From assembly GCF_039969785.1 (NCBI RefSeq), contig NZ_JBDVNC010000044.1, forward strand, positions 1 through 64,000: DNA of 64,000 nucleotides, written 5' to 3'. The notes below the pieces were generated by a model that searched no databases, was not told the origin of the DNA, and worked only from the letters and a program-made list of their open reading frames with translations. Shown here piece after piece: positions 1 to 10,140 of this stretch; position 1 is the first letter of the stretch, and each line of letters starts with the position of its first letter. A program made the position numbers and the translations under genes. The DNA is from Shimia sp039969785. GTDB lineage: Bacteria; Pseudomonadota; Alphaproteobacteria; Rhodobacterales; Rhodobacteraceae.

Positions 1-134
1 CGCTTCAAGGCCAGTTCAGAAGCTGCAAAGAAAACCACAAAGGAGGCCACCATATTGACCAAAGCATAGCCGCCGATACATAAATAAAGCGGGTCAAATC
101 TCGGTGACAATACCGGGTCAGTTATCAATGACAT
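1..134 (-). CDS. N-terminus of a membrane protein, cut by the left edge
   Basis: A minus-strand frame opens with ATG at 134-132 and stays open to base 1, giving about 44 residues (starting MSLITDPVLSPRFDPLYLC). An in-frame TGA lies immediately upstream of the ATG, so this is the only possible start. After about 12 polar residues comes a hydrophobic stretch (IGGYALVNMVASFVVFFAA) that reads as a first transmembrane helix or uncleaved signal anchor. No strong ribosome binding site is visible. The family cannot be named from so little sequence. Confidence 0.45.
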   Translation of the reverse strand, partial: MSLITDPVLSPRFDPLYLCIGGYALVNMVASFVVFFAASELALK

Positions 135-587
135 TCAACAGCGGAAGCTATCTTAGCTGCTGTTTAGCTTCGGGTAAGATAGGTGCGGCGAACAACGGGC
201 CGAAAGCTGCCGCGACAGGTTTTGGACGAGGGTCGATTGCTGCTCCACGCATATTGAGTCGACAAGGGCGGAAACCGGACTTTCTCCGCATTTTGCACCG
301 ATGTCTGTTGTGCGCGTGCGCGTTCACCGGGTTGCCCTACACTGTAGCTTTTTTGAAAAGCTGAGGTGTTTGTCATGCCTACCGAGATTGCGTATTGTTC
401 ATGAATAATCAGAAAGCCAATATCAGGGATCGCTGGCAGCAGGTGTTTTGATGGACGGAAGCTAGTGTGTACTTGCCGCAATTTCCGTCCGGGGGAGCGA
501 AATTTGCACTTTGCTGGCCGATGCCACTTCTAGCCATCGACCAGCGTAATTTTCGAACGTCGGACTGCGTAAGCCGACGATCTAAGA
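135..587. other. Gene-poor interval, no supported gene
   Basis: About 450 bases between the left-edge membrane protein and the small exported protein. Open frames exist on both strands (roughly 104-364 plus and 164-481 minus), but their products are rich in Ser, Arg, Cys and Gln with no domain, signal peptide or ribosome binding site. I read them as non-coding. No tRNA, convincing terminator or repeat was seen. Confidence 0.4.
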
Positions 588-1094
588 TCAGTAGTTACAT
601 TCTCTAGTGGCAGCCATCGCCTTAAATGTACCATCTAGGCTGATCTCAACAGGGCCATCTGAATCGGGGGACAGCGTCATCACATACCGCTTTGCAAGTT
701 TCTCACCCAAGAGTGAATCATTTGATCTCAACACGGCACCACGCCAGTCGTTACGGAATTCGCCAACCGAACGGCCAGTGAAACGCGTACCATCGATATC
801 GAAGACGACGTCACGGGTCACGTTGCCATAGATTTTTGCGTCCTTGTCCTTCGTATAGACGGCGATGTATCCAAAGTCGGTGCCATCTTTCTCTTTTCCC
901 ATGCGCACGAGATAGCCGTTGTCCATGACCCGTTCCATCACGCAAACAAGGTCTCCATCTCCTTTGTAGATGTCCCAGCCCTCAACGTTATCAACAGGAG
1001 TGGTGGAATCTGCCATAGCACCAGTAAAGGTACCAAATGCCGCCACAAACCCTGCGGCCAAACCCAATTTTAAATTTTTGTTCATAATATTCAC
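588..1094 (-). CDS. Small exported protein of unknown function
   Basis: 168 residues. The N-terminus is a clear Sec signal peptide (Lys/Asn-rich start, hydrophobic GLAAGFVAAFGTFTGAMA core, cleavage likely after AMA), so the mature protein of about 140 residues is periplasmic or secreted. It carries two cysteines, one near the mature N-terminus (DLVCVM) and one at the very end (RECNY), suiting a disulfide. The C-terminal pattern of EISLDGT followed by Ala-rich sequence and a final Cys resembles short periplasmic proteins common in roseobacters, including the invasion-associated-locus-B-like group; that similarity is an impression only. AGGTGA precedes the ATG. No operon partner. Confidence 0.6.
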   Translation of the reverse strand: MNIMNKNLKLGLAAGFVAAFGTFTGAMADSTTPVDNVEGWDIYKGDGDLVCVMERVMDNGYLVRMGKEKDGTDFGYIAVYTKDKDAKIYGNVTRDVVFDIDGTRFTGRSVGEFRNDWRGAVLRSNDSLLGEKLAKRYVMTLSPDSDGPVEISLDGTFKAMAATRECNY

Positions 1095-1719
1095 CTATTT
1101 CGGTTCGAAAATTGCATGCAGCCTCGGTAACTCAAGAGCCGCAAAATAGGTGCCCATTAAAAAGCGCAGAGCATGAAGAAATCAAGAAAATTTTACTTTA
1201 TGTGCTTTTATTTGATTTTGACGCCAACGCGCATCGGCTTCAAGGCACAGAAAACCGCAAAAGTTTGAAAGGTGGGCGGAGACACTGTGTATTCGCTTTA
1301 CAAAACAATCATCTTGTCGGCCGTGAAGAATTTGTTCCGCCACCGGTTTGTGCACTTGGAATTCAGAGCCGTCATTCGCGCGAACGACTTGAGCGACTGC
1401 TTGGGGCCGAAAACGACCAGAGATGGGTTAAGTTCGAAAGACGGCTCCGTCCGCATACCAGAAAATCAAAAAAGCCGACCAATTCACGCTTACCAGCATC
1501 GATAGTTTTACAGCAGCCCAGTTACCGAGGTTATGCCGCATGGGGTCAGACTGGAGAGCCTGCAACGAAACCAAATCTCCGCCAAAGCAAGTGTATTGAC
1601 CTTCATTTGGAGTCCGGCATCTGTCGATCTTGACATTACGCAAGCCAACCAAATCAGATGCGTCCAGCATTGCCGCGATTTCGATTGAGGTGCGGATCGG
1701 AACCTAGCTAAAACGTGGC
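1095..1719. other. Intergenic interval with no supported gene
   Basis: About 625 bases. The left end holds the upstream region of the exported protein at 588-1094. Open frames cover the rest (1112-1633 plus; 1428-1670 minus), but their products have biased composition without recognisable domains and no ribosome binding site. The last 40 bases encode, in shifting frames, short strings reminiscent of a GNAT N-terminus (see the next gene), so part of this may be decayed coding sequence. Confidence 0.35.
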
Positions 1720-2139
1720 GTGAGCGCCTTTTTCGCCGACTATGCGTTACGAGAATTCACAACCCCGAATACGGAGCGGCTCATACTTGACCCGGATCAG
1801 TTCATTCTCGTTTCTGAAAATGACGAAGGTATTGACGGGTTCATAAGGGTGTCTTCTGCGAGCACTGCACCAGTGTCGGGTTGTTCAGAAATGGAAATCG
1901 CAACTTTTTACGTTCAACCACGTCATCATGGAAAAGGTATCGGCAAAAACTTATTGGCGGCAGCACTCCAACACTGCCGTGAAAAAGCTGCCAAATCTGT
2001 GTGGCTTACAACCATTGCTGAAAATGACACGGCAATCGCCTTTTATCTCGCGCAAGGCTTTGAACACATCGGAGAAACCCATTTCCGAATTGGTGAGCAA
2101 GGCTCCTTGAACAACGTTTACTCATACCGTTTGGAATGA
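1720..2139 (+). CDS. GNAT family N-acetyltransferase, N-terminus doubtful
   Basis: 139 residues. The acetyl-CoA-binding motif A is clear: a beta strand (MEIATFYVQP) followed by RHHGKGIGKNLL, which fits the family Q/R-x-x-G-x-G/A pyrophosphate loop. It is followed by the motif B region (VWLTTIAENDTAIAFYLAQGF). The fold should transfer acetyl from acetyl-CoA to an amine; the substrate is unknown. The only start is a GTG at 1720 with no ribosome binding site, and the product is about 20-30 residues shorter than usual, lacking the first beta strand. Upstream, IEVRIGT and KTWRERLF appear in two different frames, as if the real N-terminus were broken by small indels. It could be a functional short form or a decaying gene. 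Confidence 0.6.
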   Translation: MSAFFADYALREFTTPNTERLILDPDQFILVSENDEGIDGFIRVSSASTAPVSGCSEMEIATFYVQPRHHGKGIGKNLLAAALQHCREKAAKSVWLTTIAENDTAIAFYLAQGFEHIGETHFRIGEQGSLNNVYSYRLE

Positions 2140-2193
2140 TGTCGTTAAGCAACGGCATCACTTTCCAGCTTTGTTCCAAGCGCCTCACATACG

Positions 2194-2222
2194 AAAAAGG
2201 GCCGCCCGAAGGCGACCCTTTC
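2194..2222 (-). terminator. Rho-independent terminator of groSL
   Basis: Read on the minus strand: AAAGGGTCGCC, a TTCG tetraloop, GGCGGCCCTTT and a T run. The stem is about 10 bp and GC-rich. It lies 46 bases past the groL stop codon. On the plus strand the arm is followed by mixed sequence, so it probably works mainly for groL. Confidence 0.8.
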
Positions 2223-2268
2223 AGTCTTTCTGGCGGAAGCATCCGTCAGACTTCGCAAGTGCGAAGTC

Positions 2269-3918
<1,650 letters not shown>

Positions 3919-3956
3919 TGTGCTTTACCTCTTTGAAATTCTTGTCAGTCAGACGA

Positions 3957-4244
3957 TCAGGCGATGACGCCCATGATGTCGGATTCTTTCATGATCAGCA
4001 GCTCTTCACCGTCGAGGGTGATTTCAGTGCCGGACCATTTGCCAAACAGAACTTTGTCGCCTGCTTTGACGTCCAGTGCGATACGGTCGCCGTCGTCATC
4101 ACGCAGACCTGCGCCAACAGAAATAACTTCGCCTTCGGCGGGCTTTTCTTTTGCGCTTTCGGGGATGATAAGTCCGCCTGCGGTTTTTTCTTCGCTTTCG
4201 GTGCGACGAACCACAACACGGTCGTGCAGAGGTGTAAATGCCAT
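3957..4244 (-). CDS. groS: 10 kDa co-chaperonin GroES
   Basis: 95 residues, the normal length. GroES caps the GroEL ring and encloses the folding substrate. The start (AFTPLHDRVVVRR), the mobile-loop region (EEKTAGGLIIPESAKEKP) and GDKVLFGKWSGTEI match the family. First gene of groS-groL on the minus strand; its leader carries a CIRCE operator about 50 bases upstream, so heat-shock control by HrcA is expected. Confidence 0.98.
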   Translation of the reverse strand: MAFTPLHDRVVVRRTESEEKTAGGLIIPESAKEKPAEGEVISVGAGLRDDDGDRIALDVKAGDKVLFGKWSGTEITLDGEELLIMKESDIMGVIA

Positions 4245-4294
4245 TGTCTAGGTTTCCCTAACTAAGTTGTCTCCCTGACTCCTCAGCGGAGTCG

Positions 4295-4321
4295 TTAGCA
4301 CTCCCTACCGGCGAGTGATAA
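4295..4321 (-). promoter_or_regulatory. CIRCE operator for HrcA upstream of groSL
   Basis: TTAGCACTC, nine bases, GAGTGATAA. The CIRCE consensus is TTAGCACTC-N9-GAGTGCTAA, so this copy has one mismatch in the right arm. It lies about 50 bases upstream of the groS start, the expected place for HrcA repression that is relieved by heat shock. Confidence 0.92.
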
Positions 4322-4398
4322 CGAGGCATAGCTAGGGTCTGCAAACGGGCAAGTCAACAGGCGCCCCGGAATTTTCACATCTCGGGCCGGATACCAGC

Positions 4399-5055
4399 CT
4401 ATCTCCTGTATCCAAAGGCCTCAAAGTCATCCTGGAACCGTCGATAAATCGCATCTTTTTGGGATTGAGACAAAACGTTCACAGAAAAACCCGGTGCATC
4501 CGGCGATACGTTTCGCACCGGAACCGCGACGCCGTCGCCTATGGCAAGCCGATAAATCGGCGCCATTTCCTTGTCCAATCGCGCATGTTCGGCCAGATGA
4601 TCCACCATCAGTTTGCCCTTGTCATCATAGACAAACGCGACCTGCGGGCACATGTGGCGGGCATTGTCGCCAAACGTGTCGGGATAGTCTTCACGCATAA
4701 AGCTGTCAAAATCCCGCGACGTCAGCCAATGTGACCACTGCAACCGCCGCCCCCATTTGCCCATCCGATACCGAAACTCTGACACGGCCCGCTCATAAGG
4801 ATGCCGGATCACCGCGAATTTCAGATAGTCGTCAAATTCCGCCTGCGTGACAAATCCCAGTTCCACATATTCACGCGCGTACAAATGCGCCAGCCGCTCT
4901 GGCATCCCCGGGCCATCCCCTGCCCGCAACAAAAGCGATTCGCCCGCATCCCAACCCAGGCCAAGATGGTCCAGAAACGGCGCCACAACGCTTTGCCCTG
5001 CGGTTTTAGGGATGTGAACAAATATCGTTTTATGCGCTCTGGACAGCATCAACAA
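4399..5055 (-). CDS. Sulfotransferase family 2-like protein
   Basis: 218 residues. The N-terminal IFVHIPKTAGQSVV is the PAPS 5'-phosphosulfate loop of the Sulfotransfer_2 (carbohydrate sulfotransferase-like) group, and FAVIRHPYERAVSEFRYR is the matching 3'-phosphate motif with its Arg and Ser. The protein should move sulfate from PAPS to a hydroxyl, perhaps on a surface glycan, but the acceptor cannot be deduced. No signal peptide or TM segment. It stands alone, with no PAPS synthesis or glycan genes beside it. Confidence 0.8.
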   Translation of the reverse strand: MLMLSRAHKTIFVHIPKTAGQSVVAPFLDHLGLGWDAGESLLLRAGDGPGMPERLAHLYAREYVELGFVTQAEFDDYLKFAVIRHPYERAVSEFRYRMGKWGRRLQWSHWLTSRDFDSFMREDYPDTFGDNARHMCPQVAFVYDDKGKLMVDHLAEHARLDKEMAPIYRLAIGDGVAVPVRNVSPDAPGFSVNVLSQSQKDAIYRRFQDDFEAFGYRR

Positions 5056-5169
5056 AGGCTCCTTTTCGCGCGCAACTTCTCACCACAACCCGGTTTCGTC
5101 AACGCGATGATCAAGCAATTTACATCCCCCCCTCAACCGCTAAGCTGATCAAAACATTCCGAGGGTCAA

Positions 5170-6051
5170 ATGCAGATTAAAACCAATGAAATTGCACTGG
5201 AAGTTCAGGAGTTCGGCCCCGCCGACGGTCCTGCACTGATCCTGATCCGGGGACTTGGATCACAGCTGATCCACTGGCCTGCCGACTTGTGTATCGGACT
5301 TGCCGAGCGCGGCTTTCGCACGATCATATTTGACAACCGCGATGTCGGCCTCAGCCAGCGCTGCCCAACGGATCAGACACCAACCGACGCAGCCCGCATC
5401 TTACAGATCAGCGAGACCGGTGCGCCCATCCCAGCGGCCTATACCCTGAATGATATGGCGCGGGATGTTGTGGGCCTGATGGATGCGCTAAAGATTGAGA
5501 CGGCCCATGTATTTGGCATCTCCATGGGCGGTGCCATCGCGCAAATCCTGTGCGTTGATCACGCGGACCGGCTTAAATCCGCGTCGATTGTTATGACCTC
5601 TGCCCGCTTGCGCACAACGCAAAACAACGCAGGCAGCATCCTGCCCACCCTGCTTGCGAAACCGGTCGATCACGCCACCTATGTCAACAATTGGGTGCAC
5701 GAGCACGCCGTTCATGGCAGCCCCGGTTATCCCATGCCCGAACAGGATATACGCGCCGAGGCTGATGTCGCCTGGTCACGTGGCGTGGACCCGGATGGCA
5801 ACAACCGTCAGGTGCTCGCGCTCTTGACAGCCCCCGACCGGCGCCAGAACCTGACCCGTATTAATCTGCCCTGTCAGGTTATTCACGGTGTTGACGACGC
5901 ATTGATCCCGCTCTCTATGGGGGCAGAAATCGCGGCGTTGATCCCGGATTGCGATTATCACGCGATTGACGGCATGGGCCACATCATTACGCCTGCTCTG
6001 GCACCGACCATTGTTGATCTGGTCGATGATTTCATCCAACGTCGGGGCTGA
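5170..6051 (+). CDS. Alpha/beta hydrolase
   Basis: 293 residues. Alpha/beta hydrolase fold: oxyanion region LILIRGLGSQ, nucleophile elbow GISMGG with Ser about 118, a late Asp in HGVDDALIP, and His in DGMGHII. TIIFDNRDVGLSQ resembles the DNRD strand of haloperoxidase/esterase-type family members. The substrate is unknown. GAGGGTC precedes the ATG. The next plus-strand gene (a TPP enzyme) starts 56 bases later, so the two may be co-transcribed. Confidence 0.8.
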   Translation: MQIKTNEIALEVQEFGPADGPALILIRGLGSQLIHWPADLCIGLAERGFRTIIFDNRDVGLSQRCPTDQTPTDAARILQISETGAPIPAAYTLNDMARDVVGLMDALKIETAHVFGISMGGAIAQILCVDHADRLKSASIVMTSARLRTTQNNAGSILPTLLAKPVDHATYVNNWVHEHAVHGSPGYPMPEQDIRAEADVAWSRGVDPDGNNRQVLALLTAPDRRQNLTRINLPCQVIHGVDDALIPLSMGAEIAALIPDCDYHAIDGMGHIITPALAPTIVDLVDDFIQRRG

Positions 6052-6107
6052 TCATTGCCGATTTCAGGCAGCTGCACGCGTCCACCATCCAACATAAGGC
6101 CCACGAA

Positions 6108-7784
6108 ATGACACAACGAAATGGCGGAGAAATCCTCATCAACTGCCTTATCGCACTGGGCGCCAAAACCAGCTTTGGGGTTCCCGGCGAAAGCTATCTT
6201 GCGGTGCTGGATGCGTTGCACGACACTAAGGGCAAACTGGATTTTGTCCTGTGTCGCAACGAAGGAGGGGCCGCGTTCATGGCGGCTGCGCATGGCAAGC
6301 TGACCGGTCAGCCCGGCATCTGCATGGTCACGCGCGGCCCCGGCGCAACCAACGCCTCGATCGGGGTGCACACCGCCGCTCAGGACAGCGTTCCGATGCT
6401 GTTGTTCATTGGTCAGGTCGGCACCGATCTGATGGGACGCGAGGCGTTTCAGGAAATCGACTATTCCGCCTTTTTCGGTTCTGTCGCCAAATGGGTCACC
6501 CAGATTGACCACGTCGACCGTATCCCCGAAATCACCGCCCGCGCCTGGACCACCGCCATCTCCGGCCGTCCCGGTCCGGTGGTGATCGCCCTGCCTGAGA
6601 ACATGCTCACCGATCTGTCCGCGGTTGCCACCCTGACTGCGCCCGCGCCGGTGCATGAACCTGCACCATCTGCCGCAGCGGTGACTGCCTGTCTGGAACA
6701 CCTGAAATCTGCACAACGCCCTCTGATCATTGCCGGGGGTGGTGGATGGACGCCCCAAGGGCGCGCAGCGCTGGAAAGCTTTGGCGAGGCGTCCGACATA
6801 CCGGTTCTGGCCGCTTTCCGGTTTCAAGACCTCTATGACAATCACAAACCCACCTATGCGGGTGACGCGGGCGTCGGCATGAACCCCGCCACCAAATCGC
6901 TGATCACCAACGCCGATGTCATTCTGGCGCTCAACATCCGCTTTGGCGAAATGACCACCGACGCCTACACGCTTTTGGATGTCCCCAACCCGCAACAAAC
7001 GCTGATCCACTGCCACAGCTCGGACCGCGAATTGGGCAAAATTTATATCCCCGATCTGGCGATCCATTCCGGCCCCAATGAAATTGCTCAGGCCCTTGCC
7101 AAGACCCCTGTGTCCGGGAACCGGGGCACATGGCGTACCGAGGCACGCGCCGGATATATCGCCAGCTTTGAGGTGCCCGATTTGCCCAGCCCGGTGGATA
7201 TGGGCAAGGTGATGACCCATCTGCGCAGCACCCTGCCCCAAGATGCGATCCTGACCAACGGGGCTGGAAACTTTGCCACTTGGCCCAACAAATTCTTCCG
7301 ATTTGGCCCTGATCAACGCCTGCTCGCGCCGCAGTCGGGCGCCATGGGCTATGGCCTGCCCGCCGCCATCGCCGCCAAGGTCACCCATCCCGACCGCACA
7401 ATTATCTGTTTCGCAGGCGACGGCGACTTTCAGATGAACTGCCCCGAATTGGGCACCGCGATGCAGGCCGGGGCGCAACCCATCATCCTGATCCTGAACA
7501 ATGGCACCTATGGCACGATCCGCATGCATCAGGAACGCACTTACCCTGCTCGCGTCTCCGGCACTGATCTGGAAAACCCCGATTTTTGTGCCATCGCACA
7601 GGCCTATGGCTTTCACGCGGAACGCGTCGACACCACCGATGCGTTTACCGATGCTTTTGAGCGGGCGCTGGCCGCTCCCACCGGTGCGGTTCTGGACCTG
7701 AACGTGTCGGCAGAAGCCTTGACGCCCCGTCAATCCCTCAGTCAAATACGCGCCACGGGCCAGACACGCCCAAGCGATTCCTGA
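6108..7784 (+). CDS. TPP-dependent enzyme, acetolactate synthase large-subunit-like
   Basis: 558 residues with the three-domain layout of the TPP enzyme family: N-terminal Pyr domain (FGVPGESYLAVLDAL; the conserved catalytic Glu in CRNEGGAAFMA), a central nucleotide-binding-like domain, and the C-terminal PP domain with GDGDFQMNCPELGTAMQ ending in ILNN, the Mg-TPP motif. Family members carry out carboligation or decarboxylation of 2-keto acids. No small regulatory subunit (ilvN) or other branched-chain genes lie nearby, so this is probably a specialised paralogue rather than the biosynthetic IlvB. It is flanked by a hydrolase and an FMN-binding protein on the same strand. Confidence 0.85.
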   Translation: MTQRNGGEILINCLIALGAKTSFGVPGESYLAVLDALHDTKGKLDFVLCRNEGGAAFMAAAHGKLTGQPGICMVTRGPGATNASIGVHTAAQDSVPMLLFIGQVGTDLMGREAFQEIDYSAFFGSVAKWVTQIDHVDRIPEITARAWTTAISGRPGPVVIALPENMLTDLSAVATLTAPAPVHEPAPSAAAVTACLEHLKSAQRPLIIAGGGGWTPQGRAALESFGEASDIPVLAAFRFQDLYDNHKPTYAGDAGVGMNPATKSLITNADVILALNIRFGEMTTDAYTLLDVPNPQQTLIHCHSSDRELGKIYIPDLAIHSGPNEIAQALAKTPVSGNRGTWRTEARAGYIASFEVPDLPSPVDMGKVMTHLRSTLPQDAILTNGAGNFATWPNKFFRFGPDQRLLAPQSGAMGYGLPAAIAAKVTHPDRTIICFAGDGDFQMNCPELGTAMQAGAQPIILILNNGTYGTIRMHQERTYPARVSGTDLENPDFCAIAQAYGFHAERVDTTDAFTDAFERALAAPTGAVLDLNVSAEALTPRQSLSQIRATGQTRPSDS

Positions 7785-7845
7785 ACAAGCATGCACGCCA
7801 AGCGCGTGACATATTAAGACATTCTTTCAAAGAGGACCTCGCCTG

Positions 7846-8442
7846 ATGACCCCAGAAAAACTGCGCGAAATCTATGGCCCCACCTCTCCGGTTGCAGCCA
7901 TCAAAGTGATTGATAAGTTTGACACGCATTGCCGGACGTTCATTGAACAATCGCCGTTTCTGATCCTCGCCACGTCCGACGGCACCTCCCTTGATGTGTC
8001 ACCCAAGGGCGACCCGGCAGGATTTGTCCAGGTCGAGACGGACACAACCCTGCTTATCCCGGACCGGCCCGGCAACCGACGGCTCGACGGGTTGCTGAAC
8101 ATACTGGCCCACCCCCATGTTGGTCTGCTCTTTATGATCCCAACCGTGACCGAAACTCTGCGCGTGAACGGCACCGCCGAGATCAGCGATGATCCTGATC
8201 TGTGCGACAGGTTTGCTGTCAAAGGGCGTCGCCCCCTAACGGTTCTGCGCGTCACCGCAACCGAGATTTTCACCCATTGCGGCAAGGCCCCCCTGCGTGC
8301 AGGCCTGTGGAAACAGGACACATGGCCCAGCGAACGCCCGGTTCCAACTCTGTACGAAATGATCAGCGATCACACCGGAACGCCAATTATCTCAATTGAA
8401 CCAAATGCGATTGATCAAGAGTATCGGGAAACCATGTACTAA
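7846..8442 (+). CDS. Pyridoxamine 5'-phosphate oxidase-family flavoprotein
   Basis: 198 residues. The split-barrel fold of the PPOX/FMN-binding family is recognisable from FLILATSDGTSLDVSPKGDP, LLIPDRPGNRR and VGLLFMIPTVTETLRVNG; the order matches the MSMEG_1061-type branch. Such proteins bind FMN or F420 and reduce small molecules; the substrate is unknown. It sits 61 bases after the TPP enzyme with AGAGGA ahead of the ATG, and ends at a hairpin shared with the convergent gene. Confidence 0.82.
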   Translation: MTPEKLREIYGPTSPVAAIKVIDKFDTHCRTFIEQSPFLILATSDGTSLDVSPKGDPAGFVQVETDTTLLIPDRPGNRRLDGLLNILAHPHVGLLFMIPTVTETLRVNGTAEISDDPDLCDRFAVKGRRPLTVLRVTATEIFTHCGKAPLRAGLWKQDTWPSERPVPTLYEMISDHTGTPIISIEPNAIDQEYRETMY

Positions 8443-8452
8443 ACCGATCTTT

Positions 8453-8477
8453 CGGGCAGGCAAAACCTTCCTGCCCG
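8453..8477. terminator. Bidirectional terminator-like hairpin
   Basis: CGGGCAGG, nine-base loop, CCTGCCCG, between the convergent PPOX-family gene and the quinone-reductase-like gene. The 8-bp GC stem is perfect. Only short T tracts flank it, so termination efficiency is uncertain. Confidence 0.55.
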
Positions 8478-8489
8478 ACAAACCAACCC

Positions 8490-9251
8490 TCAACTGTGCC
8501 GGATAAACGGGCTATGGCTGGGGCTGGTCTGTTTAAGCCGCCCGTTCTCGTCAAAATCGGCATCCCCATTAAAACGCAACTCGCGACGCTCCTCAAATCC
8601 GCCAATCACCTCAGATTGTGCCGCCAGAATCCCCGCCAGTCGTTTCTCCAACGCCGCCCGCTCGTCCCCTTCGTGATACCCATGCACCCCATGCACAATC
8701 ACAGGTTCTTTGACGCGCATCCCAAGGTATCGCAGCGTATAAGCCGCAGGCCAAAGAAGCAGCCGCGCATCGCCCTCTTTGCCGTCCGGCCCACCTTCGG
8801 CCTCTGTTGCGCCGGTCGTGACACAAAACAACGCCGTCTTGTCCCGACACCGGCCCGTATCAAACCTTTCGTCAACGCTGTGCAACTGCCCGTGCAGCAA
8901 AACGCGGTCAAACCATCCTTTGACAATCGCCGGTGGCGCAAACCACCACATCGGGAAATGGAATATCACCCGGTCCGCCTGTTCCAGCTTGGCGATTTCG
9001 CGCGCCACGTCTGGCGGCACACCGCCGGTCTCTGCCGCCGCTTCCTGCGCCTTCAGCGGGTCAAACCCTGCCGCATCAGCCTCTGGAGCGTAATGGCGGG
9101 CGGTCTCAACCGCATCAAACCCCAAGCCCACAAGATCCGACCACAGCACCGTCTGCCCCCCGGCCTGACAAGCCGCCGCAGTGGCATCCGCCCATGCACC
9201 ATTAAAGGACGTCCGGTTGGGGTGGGCCAACACGATCAAAGTGGTTGTCAT
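8490..9251 (-). CDS. NAD(P)H-dependent quinone reductase-like flavoprotein
   Basis: 253 residues. Flavodoxin-like fold of the NQO1/MdaB/KefF group: N-terminal TTTLIVLAHPNRTSFNGAWAD binds the FMN/FAD phosphate, and VIFHFPMWWFAPPAIVKGWFDRVL is the family-defining segment over the isoalloxazine ring. Expected to do two-electron reduction of quinones or nitro compounds with NAD(P)H in the cytoplasm. Transcribed away from the DUF2161 gene, with an 11-bp-repeat cluster between them. No regulator adjacent. Confidence 0.85.
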   Translation of the reverse strand: MTTTLIVLAHPNRTSFNGAWADATAAACQAGGQTVLWSDLVGLGFDAVETARHYAPEADAAGFDPLKAQEAAAETGGVPPDVAREIAKLEQADRVIFHFPMWWFAPPAIVKGWFDRVLLHGQLHSVDERFDTGRCRDKTALFCVTTGATEAEGGPDGKEGDARLLLWPAAYTLRYLGMRVKEPVIVHGVHGYHEGDERAALEKRLAGILAAQSEVIGGFEERRELRFNGDADFDENGRLKQTSPSHSPFIRHS

Positions 9252-9327
9252 GTCACTGGGTTTCCCGGTTTTGGCTCAAGATTGCATTTGTTAGATCAGC
9301 AATCGCGAAGCGGTTCCAGCCTGCATT

Positions 9328-9371
9328 GAACCGATGGCATACCGACGCAATACCGACGTGTTGCCGATCAC
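9328..9371. repeat. 11-bp tandem motif, copy 1
   Basis: Four consecutive 11-base units on the plus strand: GAACCGATGGC, ATACCGACGCA, ATACCGACGTG, TTGCCGATCAC. The inner two are near identical and the outer two degenerate. The right end overlaps the stop codon (9368-9370) of the minus-strand DUF2161 gene. Near-identical clusters occur at 14011 and 57590. Confidence 0.75.
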
Positions 9372-10033
9372 TCGGATTCCGGCTGCGCCAATGCCGTCAC
9401 GCCGCTTTCGCTCAGCATATAAACCCCGGTTTCGACTTTTTCGAACCAGCCATAATGATTGTCTCGCATCATCTGGGTTGCCCGCTCCACCCCGGTTTCC
9501 CCAGCCACAAGCGCGCCCTTACTGGCCCCGTTTAACGACAGAAATTCCGCACAGCGCACCGCATCCTGACGATAGGCGGTGACGCGTTTGCCCCGGGTCC
9601 CCCCGGTATTGGGATCACCTTCCAGCCGGGAAAACGCCTTAAGCAACTGGCCCTTGCGCCGTTTGGATTTACGCGGTCGAAACGGTTCTGGATCGGCATG
9701 TACCTCAACCGTACCTTTGTCGGTCTGTACCGACAAAACGCCAACACCCAACCGGCGGCACAGCCCGATATTCCCCCTGAACGCCTTCCAGCCTGCGCGC
9801 CCCTTCCAGCGGGGCACAGCGACATAAACCGCATCCGTCACAGACTGGCGCACCACAGCCTGTTGCAGCAGTGTCAGCGAAAATCCGGTCTTTAGTTCAA
9901 CAATAACAGGGTCTTCACCCGCCCGACATGCCACAACGTCCGCAGCCTCGATCTCGGCTTTCACCTCAAACCCGCGCGCCTCCAGCCATGATTTGACGGG
10001 CGCATACAGGTCGGTTTCGCTCAGCTTACTCAT
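9368..10033 (-). CDS. DUF2161 protein, putative PD-(D/E)XK nuclease fold
   Basis: 221 residues. N-terminal LYAPVKSWLEARGFEVKAEI, then ADVVACRAGEDPVIVELKTGFSL: the Asp followed by E-L-K is the PD-(D/E)XK catalytic pattern. A central VYVAVPRWKG segment and a C-terminal half with winged-helix-like content match the DUF2161 family of roseobacters. If active it would be a metal-dependent phosphodiesterase or nuclease. No partner methylase or defence gene is adjacent. The stop codon lies inside the 11-bp repeat cluster. Confidence 0.8.
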   Translation of the reverse strand: MSKLSETDLYAPVKSWLEARGFEVKAEIEAADVVACRAGEDPVIVELKTGFSLTLLQQAVVRQSVTDAVYVAVPRWKGRAGWKAFRGNIGLCRRLGVGVLSVQTDKGTVEVHADPEPFRPRKSKRRKGQLLKAFSRLEGDPNTGGTRGKRVTAYRQDAVRCAEFLSLNGASKGALVAGETGVERATQMMRDNHYGWFEKVETGVYMLSESGVTALAQPESE

Positions 10034-10140
10034 GTCCTCAGACCTATCTGTTCAGGACCATTCTGAAAACCCGTTCCTGCCTTGCGAATACAATGCTGCC
10101 TGCTAAGTTGAGGCCAGTTCCCAGCAAAGAGTGTTATTTT

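Noticed and set aside
1112..1633. 173-residue plus-strand protein
   Set aside because: No ribosome binding site, odd composition and no recognisable fold; overlaps other equally weak frames.
6108..7784. Biosynthetic acetolactate synthase IlvB
   Set aside because: No ilvN partner or branched-chain amino acid genes nearby; kept as a family-level call only.
5958..7796. 612-residue antisense frame opposite the TPP enzyme
   Set aside because: A shadow of the GC-rich third positions of a well-supported gene; its translation has no domains and is Gly/Arg/His-rich.
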